The translations under genes and the position numbers were made by a program. A stretch of DNA of 64,000 bases from Catalimonadaceae bacterium JC749 (lineage in GTDB: Bacteria > Bacteroidota > Bacteroidia > Cytophagales > Cyclobacteriaceae): assembly GCA_021730635.1 (NCBI GenBank), contig JAJNNC010000001.1, positions 868,001 through 932,000 on the forward strand. Direction: 5' to 3'. Below, piece by piece: positions 25,923 through 33,815 of the stretch. A model generated the notes under the pieces. The model searched no databases, was not told the DNA's origin, and saw only the letters and a program-made list of their open reading frames with translations. How positions within the stretch are numbered: position 1 is the stretch's first letter; every line of letters starts with the position of its first letter.

Positions 25923-26456
25923 ATGAGCAAAGATGTGTTCAAAGGCATTGCCGATCCGGTCAGAAGACAGATCATAGCCTTGCTGGCCCGCTCACCCCTG
26001 AATATCAATCAGGTACATGAATATTTCCCTGACATTAGCCGGCAGGCTATCTCCAAACACCTGGGGGTGCTGGAGTCATGTGAAATTCTTAAAATATATA
26101 AGGCCGGGCGTGAACGATATGGCTACCTGCATAAACCCGCCTTTGTGGCATTGCACACTTGGCTGCAGCCCTTTATACAACTGGAAGAGCATTCGCTTCA
26201 TAACGACTATGAAGTGTTTCTGAAAAATACTGATTATGCCCCTGGTATGCCTTTTTCCCATCCTGTCATGCTGCAAGCTATGCTGAGTAAAGATGCTAAC
26301 TTTGACGGCTCATTTTATATTGCTGTGAAAACAACGGGCATTTTCTGTAAACCCTCTTGCTCAGCACGCCCCAAACCAGAGAATGTATTGTTTTATGATA
26401 CCAAAGAAGAAGCTATTAAAAATGGCTTTCGAGCCTGTAAGATATGCAAACCTTGA
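25923..26456 (+). CDS. ArsR-family HTH fused to an Ada-type methylphosphotriester-sensing domain
   Basis: A 177-residue regulator with an unusual domain pairing. Residues about 3-75 are an ArsR winged helix (IADPVRRQIIALL, then SRQAISKHLGVLE as recognition helix). After a linker, residues about 115-177 match the Ada N-terminal domain: FDGSFYIAVKTTGIFCKPSC and GFRACKICKP, with zinc ligands Cys142, Cys146, Cys172 and Cys175; Cys142 corresponds to the methyl acceptor Cys38 of E. coli Ada. The AraC domain of Ada and its methyltransferase half are absent. I chose ATG 25923; the longer frame starts at TTG 25896, inside the promoter. It overlaps alkA by 13 nt. Role as methylation-responsive regulator of its own operon is inferred. 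Confidence 0.88.
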   Translation: MSKDVFKGIADPVRRQIIALLARSPLNINQVHEYFPDISRQAISKHLGVLESCEILKIYKAGRERYGYLHKPAFVALHTWLQPFIQLEEHSLHNDYEVFLKNTDYAPGMPFSHPVMLQAMLSKDANFDGSFYIAVKTTGIFCKPSCSARPKPENVLFYDTKEEAIKNGFRACKICKP

Positions 26457-27349
26457 CCTTGACAACGCCGGAAGAATTTTGCTTTGAAGAATGCCTTACG
26501 TATCTGAGAAGATCTACCCTGGAATGCATGCATAGGGTGCAGGGAAATGTATTGAAGAAAGCTGTGAAGCTTGATGATGCCCTGGTTATTTTTGAAGTGA
26601 CCGATCAACCGGCCGCAAAGCAATTAAGGGTGTGTTACCATGTTGTTCACCCTTGCCCTGCTGCCGGTATAGAAAACAAATTAAAAGTTTACCTGACAGA
26701 TGTTTTTGATCTGGAAACAGATCTTAAACCCTATTACCAGCTGGCTGCAGGTGATCCCCTGTTAAGCCAGGTAGTGCAGAGGCATTATGGGTTAAGACTG
26801 ATGGGAATTCCTGACTTGTTTGAAGCCCTCTGCTGGGCCATCACCGGACAGCAAATCAATCTTTCTTTTGCCTATAGGCTCAAGCAAAGATTTGTGATGC
26901 AATTTGGAGAAACAGTAACTCATCAGGATCAGACCTTTCATCTGTTTCCCAACTCCGCCACGATCGCGCATTTATCGGTAGCAGATTTGACCCCGCTTCA
27001 GTTTTCAGCCCGGAAAGCGGCTTATCTCATTGGTGTGGCACAGGCCATACAGGAGGGCGTGCTGTCTAAAGACCAATTGCAGCACCTTCCTTTTGAAGAA
27101 GCGACAGAAACCCTGATCCGCTGCAAAGGTGTTGGCCGGTGGACGGCACATTATGTGATTCTGAAATGTCTCAGAATGCCCAATGCCTTCCCCATAGACG
27201 ATGTAGGACTGCACCATGCGATCAAAAATCTTTTGAAACTAGAACAAAAACCTGACCTGGCTACTATAGAGCGGCTGGCACAGCCCTGGCATGGTTGGCT
27301 GGCTTATACTACCTTTTATCTGTGGCATACCTTATTATACCATGAGTAA
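26444..27349 (+). CDS. DNA-3-methyladenine glycosylase II (AlkA family)
   Basis: A 301-residue base-excision enzyme removing alkylated purines. The N-terminal AlkA-type beta domain covers about 1-115. The helix-hairpin-helix glycosylase domain follows, with LCWAITGQQINLSFAYRL (about 130-147) and the hairpin RCKGVGRWTAHYVILK leading to Asp252-Asp253 (PIDDVG), where Asp253 aligns with catalytic Asp238 of E. coli AlkA. No Cys-rich iron-sulfur loop is present. The start overlaps the ArsR-Ada gene by 13 nt and the end overlaps ogt by 8 nt, so translation is probably coupled. Confidence 0.93.
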   Translation: MQTLTLTTPEEFCFEECLTYLRRSTLECMHRVQGNVLKKAVKLDDALVIFEVTDQPAAKQLRVCYHVVHPCPAAGIENKLKVYLTDVFDLETDLKPYYQLAAGDPLLSQVVQRHYGLRLMGIPDLFEALCWAITGQQINLSFAYRLKQRFVMQFGETVTHQDQTFHLFPNSATIAHLSVADLTPLQFSARKAAYLIGVAQAIQEGVLSKDQLQHLPFEEATETLIRCKGVGRWTAHYVILKCLRMPNAFPIDDVGLHHAIKNLLKLEQKPDLATIERLAQPWHGWLAYTTFYLWHTLLYHE

Positions 27350-27845
27350 CTATCGCACATATTATGCCTCACCCCTGGGCGACCTATTGATTACCAGCGA
27401 CGGACAGGCCATTACCGGTATATTGTTTACGGATGCAGAACAAGACAAAACCCTACCGGAAAACACCAGGGAAGCCAGGCCCGATGTGGTACAGCACTGT
27501 ATCCGGCAACTTGACGAATATTTTGCCGGCACCCGGGAAAGCTTTGCTTTGCCAATTGCTCAAAAAGGCACGGATTTTCAGCAGTCTGTATGGAAGGCCT
27601 TGTGTACAATTCCCTATGGCCGTACCTGCTCCTATGGAGCGTTGGCCAGGCAGCTCGGTAATGAAAAAAGTATCAGGGCGGTAGGCACCACCAACGGAAA
27701 AAATCAGATCAGCATAGTGGTTCCCTGTCATCGGGTGATCGGTGCTGATGGAAGCCTGACAGGCTATGGCGGTGGCCTATGGCGTAAAAAGTGGCTGTTG
27801 GAACACGAACAGCGTTTTAAGTATGGAATACAAACTTTGTTTTAG
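27342..27845 (+). CDS. ogt: Methylated-DNA--[protein]-cysteine S-methyltransferase
   Basis: A 167-residue suicide enzyme removing O6-alkyl groups from guanine. The acceptor is Cys129 in IVVPCHRVIG; FQQSVWKALCTIPYGRTCSYG is the DNA-binding helix-turn-helix region, and RAVGTTNGKNQISI precedes the active site. I chose ATG 27342 (MSNYRTYY) rather than the longer open frame from 27291, which would overlap AlkA by 59 nt. It supplies the activity carried by the C-terminal half of E. coli Ada, as a separate protein. Confidence 0.95.
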   Translation: MSNYRTYYASPLGDLLITSDGQAITGILFTDAEQDKTLPENTREARPDVVQHCIRQLDEYFAGTRESFALPIAQKGTDFQQSVWKALCTIPYGRTCSYGALARQLGNEKSIRAVGTTNGKNQISIVVPCHRVIGADGSLTGYGGGLWRKKWLLEHEQRFKYGIQTLF

Positions 27846-27893
27846 CAAGGAGGCCAAAGCCTGTCAAGATCCATCAGGTGATAAGCGTAACCC

Positions 27894-29762
27894 CTACTCA
27901 ATCATTACATTTCGATGCTTAGGGTATTTTATAGAATACTGTAGCAACCGTTCTTCCTGAACCGCCGGCGCAAGTTCCAGCTTCCAGAGAACCGTGCCAT
28001 TCTCTTTGTTCAGTTTACCATTTTGCAGCGTAATATTTTCTATTTCTATTTCGCTGGTCGTGGAAACTGGAATCTGATCTTTCAGGATCAGGTGAATCTT
28101 TTGTTTTTTATTGTTTCTGACTGAGAATTTCCAGCCCCTTGTCTCAATGCGATGCGTGCCGATAAGCTGTTTTCTGGTAAAATCTTTTACCTTTTCTCTT
28201 TTAATCGTTACGTTTCTGTCTCTTCCTAATGAAAGCTGTAAAGTATCCGACACATAACGTACATCCAGCAGGGAACGGCCTATATAAGTGCCTTCAAAAA
28301 ACAGATTGGCTTCTCCTTCCAACAAATTATACTGATTCCAGTCGCTGATTTTAGCGACCAGAAACGCAGCCTCATCTATCTTGGGGATGCTCTGATATTC
28401 GTAAGCAGCCGGAATTTCATAGGTAGCCAGGTCAACAATATAGTTTTCCCCATCAGCCCATACTGTGTAGGGAATATCCACTGTAAACGCGATGCTGGTC
28501 TGATGCTCAACAGCGGTCGTGGGTATAGCATAATTCATAGAGGCATCGCTTTCTGGCTGATCACTTCTTCTTTTAGCAGATTCATCCCCTGTGACTACCA
28601 CTTCCTGCAGGCTTTGCATATCCGGTGTTAGGGCTACTATCATAAACTGACCACTGATGGGTACTTCTTGGGATTGATATCCGATATAGGAAAAATGTAA
28701 GGTGTTGACCCCTGCTGGGATGCCGAGATTGAAGTTACCATTGATGTCTGTCAGGGTTCTCACGGAGGTTCCCTGGGCTACCACATTAACGCCAGACAAA
28801 GCTGCTCCGCTTTCACTGTCTGTCACTCTTCCTGACACACTATGGCTGTGAATACCATTGATCGCTACACCCGAAACGCGTCCCATCAAAGCATTTCCTA
28901 GCGCAACCTGGTGAAAATCCAGATAGTAGGGAATAAGATCTGGCAACTGACCACTCTGATTGGGATCTGCGTTAGAAAAAGAGAAGGTTACCTCTTTCCA
29001 GTCTTCTCCGGTGTTCTGACGCACATTGGCTTTATAGGCAAGAGCGATCGGGCTGCCTATATCTTTCACTCGAAGATCGTAGCTAGGATACCAGCCTGCA
29101 TTTTGGGTCAGGTAAGACACCTCAATTTGTAAAGTTTGCGGCCGATCAGCGGATAATGTAATGATAATATTACTGGCATTCAGTTTCTGGTCGGAATTCA
29201 GTTCTCTCAGCTGATTCATGAGTTGTGTCATGATTTCCTCCAGTACTTTCATTCTTTTTTGAACCTCCAGTCTCTTCACTTTCAGTTCTTTCAGCCGGCT
29301 GGTATAATAAGAAGTGATCTCCTGTAAATCAGAGAGCTGATACCCCGTTTGGCTGCCACCAATGTTTCTGTTTTCTTTGAGAAACTGCTCTTCTTCCTCC
29401 AGTACGGAAAGTATTGCTTTTTCATATTCCAGACTATCCCGGACTACGTCAATTCTTCTTTGCAGGTCAGAGGTTTCCTGTTGCTTTAGGAAGTCGATCT
29501 GATGATTCACAGACAATATAGTGACATCCTCATCCGTCTTCACTTGTATACTCTGTGGATCAAGAAAAGGTGAAAGCCCTGAAAAAGTCAATTGATTTTT
29601 ACCACTGGCCACAGCGGCTGTCGCCTGGCGGGTCACCTGAGCTCCGTTGAGAAAGACTGTCGCTGATTTTACCTCAGAAACAACCGCCTGTTTGCGTACA
29701 ACCTGGGCCTGCAATCCGGAAATAAGCAGACAGGTCAATAGCAGGATTAATATTTTCTTCAT
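27894..29762 (-). CDS. MuiA-like DUF4140/DUF4139 protein with inserted carboxypeptidase-regulatory-like domain
   Basis: A 622-residue exported protein; signal peptide residues 1-19. The N-terminal DUF4140 domain (about 22-125, KSATVFLNGAQVTRQA) is followed by a coiled-coil stretch (about 140-195) and DUF4139, with its typical LTQNAGWYPSYDLRV and TGEDWKEVTFSFSNADPN. DUF4139 is interrupted at about 300-400 by a CarboxypepD_reg-like domain (SVSGRVTDSESGAALSGVNV) ending in LQEVVVTGDE, which looks like the TonB-box segment of SusC proteins. DUF4139 then resumes to the C terminus. Function unknown; the family name comes from a mucoidy inhibitor annotation. It is the last gene of the DASS-OMP-MuiA run. 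Confidence 0.85.
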   Translation of the reverse strand: MKKILILLLTCLLISGLQAQVVRKQAVVSEVKSATVFLNGAQVTRQATAAVASGKNQLTFSGLSPFLDPQSIQVKTDEDVTILSVNHQIDFLKQQETSDLQRRIDVVRDSLEYEKAILSVLEEEEQFLKENRNIGGSQTGYQLSDLQEITSYYTSRLKELKVKRLEVQKRMKVLEEIMTQLMNQLRELNSDQKLNASNIIITLSADRPQTLQIEVSYLTQNAGWYPSYDLRVKDIGSPIALAYKANVRQNTGEDWKEVTFSFSNADPNQSGQLPDLIPYYLDFHQVALGNALMGRVSGVAINGIHSHSVSGRVTDSESGAALSGVNVVAQGTSVRTLTDINGNFNLGIPAGVNTLHFSYIGYQSQEVPISGQFMIVALTPDMQSLQEVVVTGDESAKRRSDQPESDASMNYAIPTTAVEHQTSIAFTVDIPYTVWADGENYIVDLATYEIPAAYEYQSIPKIDEAAFLVAKISDWNQYNLLEGEANLFFEGTYIGRSLLDVRYVSDTLQLSLGRDRNVTIKREKVKDFTRKQLIGTHRIETRGWKFSVRNNKKQKIHLILKDQIPVSTTSEIEIENITLQNGKLNKENGTVLWKLELAPAVQEERLLQYSIKYPKHRNVMIE

Positions 29763-29810
29763 GTTCTTTTTGTAACAGGATGCGGATAAGCCTGTGATTC
29801 CATAAGCACT

Positions 29811-30500
29811 TTAGAGCGACGCAGGGATATAAAACAGAAATTGCCACTGCAATACATTGTCGTTGCCTTGCCGGGCGCCTAGCTGAGAGGTGTTGTCTAA
29901 ATAGTCGGTGGTTGTGTTGAGCCAGCCAGCTTTGAGTCCCACACCGAAACGGTTAGGGAAGTAGTAATCTACTCCGAATTGTGTGGGTAACATGGCCGCT
30001 ACATTAGTATATGTTTCGTTAGAGGCACGGGTATGCTGCTGATCTTGCAGCGGTTGGTCAAACTGATCATGAGGCATGAAACGCATAAGCCCTAACCCCA
30101 GACTAATATAAACCTTGAGAAACTCCCGGCGGATGATGTCATACTGCAAAGTGTAGTGAATACTCACAAAATTTGTTCTGAAAAAAGTGTTAGGGGTATA
30201 GGTCATGTCCAGGTCCAGGGTATTATGGCTGAGGGCTTCCCCGGTAATGGTCCCCAAACTTCCATGCAATCCTCCGTGCAGGCGGTTTTGATGATTCATT
30301 AAAAAACTTACATGGCAGGCAGCGGCCCATTGGTCATAGGCATTACCTAAATCGCCCCGGTAGGCATTGGCACTTACCCCTACAGCGATTTTTGCATTCC
30401 GCACCTGGCCATCCTGCTGCGCCCAGACTACCATAGGAAATATGCTTAAAAGGATCAAAATGACCTTTTTTATACTGGTAAAAACGAATTGAAGAATCAT
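29811..30500 (-). CDS. Predicted outer-membrane beta-barrel protein
   Basis: A 229-residue protein with a signal peptide (hydrophobic about 10-27, ending VVWAQQ). The rest shows alternating polar/hydrophobic strands and Gly/aromatic residues (VGVSANAYRGDLG, VYISLGLGLMRFMP, FGVGLKAGWLNTT), as in small eight-stranded porin-like barrels of Bacteroidota. The last strand is LQWQFLFYIPASL rather than ending in Phe. It starts 19 nt after the transporter gene and ends 48 nt before the MuiA-like gene. No specific function can be assigned. Confidence 0.7.
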   Translation of the reverse strand: MILQFVFTSIKKVILILLSIFPMVVWAQQDGQVRNAKIAVGVSANAYRGDLGNAYDQWAAACHVSFLMNHQNRLHGGLHGSLGTITGEALSHNTLDLDMTYTPNTFFRTNFVSIHYTLQYDIIRREFLKVYISLGLGLMRFMPHDQFDQPLQDQQHTRASNETYTNVAAMLPTQFGVDYYFPNRFGVGLKAGWLNTTTDYLDNTSQLGARQGNDNVLQWQFLFYIPASL

Positions 30501-30519
30501 GTGTTATCAACATCAGCGA

Positions 30520-31983
30520 TTATCCGTATACCCAACGGACAATAGTAAGAGCTACCAAAAGTAATACCACGATAGATATTAAATTTAGGAAAAAGCCTGC
30601 TTTTACCATCTCGTATATCTTGATGAAACCGCTGGAAAAAACGACTGCATTGGGGGGTGTGGAAACTGGCATCATAAAGGCACAACTGGCTGCCAGCGTC
30701 ACCGGAATTGCCAGAAAGAGAGGTTCTATAGCCATGTTGTCGGCAATCCCTAATACGACCGGCACAAAAATGACCGTAAGAGCCACATTGCTCATGATTT
30801 CTGTAATAAACAACGCAAAAGTTGTCAGTAGCAGGATGAGCAGCCAAAGGTTGAGTTTGCCCTCACCGGCAATCTCTTTTCCTACCAGTTCCACAATACC
30901 CGTAGTTTCCATGGCCTTTGCCAGACACAAACCTCCCCCAAACAGCAAAAGAATGCCCCAGGGTAGGCGTTCCGTACTTTTCCAATCTAAAATATAATGT
31001 TGCGGGTTTGTCTGTACGGGCAGGATAAACATCAGCACCCCTCCTGCCATAGCCACAGTGGTATTATCCAGGTAATTACCACCCAACAGATCATTCAGCT
31101 GTGTTTGAAATATCCAGCAGACCGCTGTTAAAAAAAAGACTGCTGCCACTAACTTTTCTGCACGGCTCATCGGCCCCAAGGCTTTGAGTTTATCTTGAAT
31201 CAGTGTATCAGAGCCTGTCAGCTTGTGCAGATGGTGAGGATACAATACCCTGGTAATTAAGTAATAGGTAGCCAATAACAAAATGAAACACACAGGCACA
31301 CCTACAAACAACCAGGAGCCGAAACTGATATCATAGTTATAAAACTGTTTGATATAACCTACCAGCACTACATTGGGGGGCGTCCCGATAATGGTCGTGG
31401 TGCCCCCGATATTGGCAGCATAAGCAATGCTCAGCATCAGACCTAAAGCAAACCTGCGATAGTTCTCGCTGACGTTTTCCTGTTTGTCCTGCAACAAATC
31501 AACGACCGACAAGGCGATGGGAAGCATCATCACGGTAGTGGCTGTGTTGGATATCCACATACTTAAGAAAGCCGTGGCCAGCATAAATCCCAATATGATA
31601 CCGTTCGCATGCGTGCCTGTTATCCGGATAATATTTAATGCGATTCTCCGGTGCAGATTCCGCTTTTCCATGGCTAGTGCAATCAAAAATCCTCCCATAA
31701 ATAAGAAGATGATGGGATCAGCATAGGGAGCGGCTGCTTCTGCTACACTGAAAACCCTTTGAATAGGAAAAATAACGAGGGGCAGCAGGGCCGTAACCGG
31801 TAAAGGAACTACTTCCGTAATCCACCAGATCACCATCCAGACAGCTACCGCAATAACGTGAGGCGCTTTCGGATCTAATGCTTCAATATGCAGGCTTGAT
31901 AAAAGGATAATAAACAGGCAAGGGCCGGCCAGAAAGCCAACGGTCTTGAGCCAGTGAGAGGTTGTTTGTGTAGTAGTCGTCAA
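30520..31983 (-). CDS. DASS family (SLC13) sodium:dicarboxylate/sulfate transporter
   Basis: A 487-residue inner-membrane symporter with about 11-12 hydrophobic segments. The two substrate- and Na+-binding Ser-Asn-Thr type motifs are visible: MWISNTATTVMMLP (about residue 145) and, in the second half, ITEIMSNVALTVIF. GTTTIIGTPPNVVLVG and MMPVSTPPNAVVFSSG are the two repeated hairpin loops. The only usable start is TTG at 31983: an in-frame TAG lies 30 nt upstream with no ATG between. Dicarboxylates are the likely substrate, since sucD is divergent next door, but sulfate cannot be excluded. Confidence 0.92.
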   Translation of the reverse strand: MTTTTQTTSHWLKTVGFLAGPCLFIILLSSLHIEALDPKAPHVIAVAVWMVIWWITEVVPLPVTALLPLVIFPIQRVFSVAEAAAPYADPIIFLFMGGFLIALAMEKRNLHRRIALNIIRITGTHANGIILGFMLATAFLSMWISNTATTVMMLPIALSVVDLLQDKQENVSENYRRFALGLMLSIAYAANIGGTTTIIGTPPNVVLVGYIKQFYNYDISFGSWLFVGVPVCFILLLATYYLITRVLYPHHLHKLTGSDTLIQDKLKALGPMSRAEKLVAAVFFLTAVCWIFQTQLNDLLGGNYLDNTTVAMAGGVLMFILPVQTNPQHYILDWKSTERLPWGILLLFGGGLCLAKAMETTGIVELVGKEIAGEGKLNLWLLILLLTTFALFITEIMSNVALTVIFVPVVLGIADNMAIEPLFLAIPVTLAASCAFMMPVSTPPNAVVFSSGFIKIYEMVKAGFFLNLISIVVLLLVALTIVRWVYG

Positions 31984-32169
31984 ATTAAATGCGTGTTTTG
32001 TTATTTTACCCTAAAATAGGTTTTGTACTGTTTAAGTGAAAATATTTTGAAGGATACCCATCACCAGATGTATTTGTATGACATATCTTACACCTGAAAT
32101 TACTATGGAATAAGGTTGAAAATTTTTGCTCAATTCCTAGCATGAAGCAGAGATTATCTTTCTGCCTGC

Positions 32170-32199
32170 TTGTCAATGCCGGTATTTGTCCTATTTTTG
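32170..32199 (+). promoter_or_regulatory. Promoter of sucD
   Basis: TTG at 32170-32172, 19-nt spacer, TATTTTTG at 32192-32199: a full match to the Bacteroidota promoter TTG-N19-TAnnTTTG. The predicted start near 32206 leaves a leader of about 17 nt before the ATG at 32223. It lies inside the longer open frame beginning at 32142, so that upstream start is unlikely. Confidence 0.75.
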
Positions 32200-32222
32200 T
32201 GAGAAAAATCAACCGATCTGTC

Positions 32223-33098
32223 ATGAGCGTATTAGTCAATAAAGATTCCAAAGTAATTGTACAAGGATTTACCGGCTCTGAAGGCACTTTTCATGCTGAA
32301 CAGATGATCGAGTACGGCACCAATATCGTAGGAGGCGTTACGCCTACCAAGGGAGGTCAGACCCATCTGGACCGTCCTGTCTTCAATACCGTACAGGAGG
32401 CTGTAAACGAAAAGGGTGCTAACGTCTCTGTCATTTTTGTGCCCCCTGCTTTTGCGGCTGATGCTATTATGGAAGCCGCCGATGCTGGTATCAAAGTCAT
32501 TGTAGCCATCACGGAGGGGATTCCTACACAGGATATGATGATTGTCAAAAATTACATTAAACACAAAGATGTTACGCTCATTGGCCCTAACTGCCCGGGT
32601 GTCATTACGCCTGAGGAAGCGAAAGTAGGGATCATGCCCGGATTCGTCTTCAAAAAAGGGGGTATTGGTATTGTATCAAAATCTGGTACGCTGACCTACG
32701 AAGCGGCAGATCAGGTAGTAAAAGCCGGTTTAGGTATTTCTACGGCTATCGGTATCGGGGGAGACCCCATCATTGGCACCTCTACCAAACAGGCCGTAGA
32801 ACTGCTGATGAATGATCCGGAAACTGAGGCCATTGTGATGATTGGTGAAATTGGCGGAAATTATGAGGCGGAAGCGGCCCGCTGGATACAAGAACAAGGC
32901 AATCCTAAACCTGTTGTGGGCTTTATCGCCGGACAGACAGCCCCTCCGGGTCGACGCATGGGTCATGCCGGTGCTATCGTTGGGGGAAAAGAAGATACGG
33001 CAGAGGCTAAAATGAAGATCATGGAGGAATGTGGCCTGCATGTGGTAAAGTCGCCCGCCGACATTGGAGAAACGATCGCAGCCGTGCTGAAAAAATAA
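32223..33098 (+). CDS. sucD: Succinate--CoA ligase [ADP-forming] subunit alpha
   Basis: The alpha subunit of the TCA-cycle enzyme interconverting succinyl-CoA and succinate with substrate-level phosphorylation. The 291-residue product has the N-terminal CoA-binding Rossmann fold ([22 protein letters not shown]) and the ligase domain with phosphohistidine His248 in [12 protein letters not shown], matching His246 of E. coli. IGPNCPGVI and KSGTLTYEA are also conserved. I start it at ATG 32223 (MSVLVNKD), where the family normally begins; the 27 extra residues from 32142 overlap the promoter. sucC is not adjacent. Confidence 0.96.
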   Translation: MSVLVNKDSKVIVQGFTGSEGTFHAEQMIEYGTNIVGGVTPTKGGQTHLDRPVFNTVQEAVNEKGANVSVIFVPPAFAADAIMEAADAGIKVIVAITEGIPTQDMMIVKNYIKHKDVTLIGPNCPGVITPEEAKVGIMPGFVFKKGGIGIVSKSGTLTYEAADQVVKAGLGISTAIGIGGDPIIGTSTKQAVELLMNDPETEAIVMIGEIGGNYEAEAARWIQEQGNPKPVVGFIAGQTAPPGRRMGHAGAIVGGKEDTAEAKMKIMEECGLHVVKSPADIGETIAAVLKK

Positions 33099-33124
33099 TC
33101 TTCTGAATTTTCGTTCACAGGACT

Positions 33125-33160
33125 CTGAGTTCATAGGTAAACAGTGAACTATGAGCTCAG
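33125..33160. terminator. Hairpin between convergent sucD and DUF3109 genes
   Basis: CTGAGTTCATAG (33125-33136) pairs with CTATGAGCTCAG (33149-33160), 12 bp with one G-T pair and a 12-nt loop. There is no long T tract, but its position 26 nt after the sucD stop and 10 nt before the convergent stop suggests a transcription or decay barrier. Confidence 0.45.
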
Positions 33161-33170
33161 AACCATACAC

Positions 33171-33746
33171 TTATACTTGTGAACCTTTCCCTTCAATCTT
33201 TTCTATCAGCGTATCATACCACGCTCTTCCGTACTTTCTGACGAGGGCTTCTTCCAGGAAACGATACAGCGGAACATTCAGGGCTTGCCCCAGTGTACAG
33301 GCCGGATTACAGATATACCACCGGTGATAGTTGATGGCATCATAATGATCATAAGGGGTAATACGAAGCGGGTACAAATGACAGGAAATAGGTTTTTTAA
33401 ACTTAGTTTTACCCTCATTATAGGCTTGTTCTATGCCGCACTTTAACACACCTTTTTTGTCCCGAATGGCATAGGCACATTCTCTTCCACCAATGGTAGG
33501 CGTGCAGTAGTCACCGTCCGTATCTTTCACATATTTCCCTTCCTTCTCAATGACTTTTCTCCCTTCCTCGGTAAGGTAAGGTGCCACCTCGTCGTATATC
33601 GCTTCCAGCGTTGTTAATTCATCTACCTCCAGCGGTGCTCCCATATCTCCTTCTACACAGCAGGCTCCTTTGCATTTCTCCAGGTTGCATACAAAGAAAT
33701 TCTCTTTGATATCATCGCTGATCACAGCGTTCTCTACAATAATCAT
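33171..33746 (-). CDS. DUF3109 family cysteine-rich protein
   Basis: A 191-residue soluble protein of the DUF3109 family. Conserved Cys clusters suggest a metal site: [13 protein letters not shown] near residues 18-31, [28 protein letters not shown] and YICNPAC. Function unknown; the layout resembles YkgJ-type putative zinc/iron chelating proteins. It is 69 nt after the D-aminoacylase-like gene on the same strand and convergent with sucD. Confidence 0.85.
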   Translation of the reverse strand: MIIVENAVISDDIKENFFVCNLEKCKGACCVEGDMGAPLEVDELTTLEAIYDEVAPYLTEEGRKVIEKEGKYVKDTDGDYCTPTIGGRECAYAIRDKKGVLKCGIEQAYNEGKTKFKKPISCHLYPLRITPYDHYDAINYHRWYICNPACTLGQALNVPLYRFLEEALVRKYGRAWYDTLIEKIEGKGSQV

Positions 33747-33815
33747 GGCTTACCTATTTTTCATAACAGGTGGCTACGCACCTGACAGCAAAACCCCTGA
33801 CTTTCCGGTAAAGTT

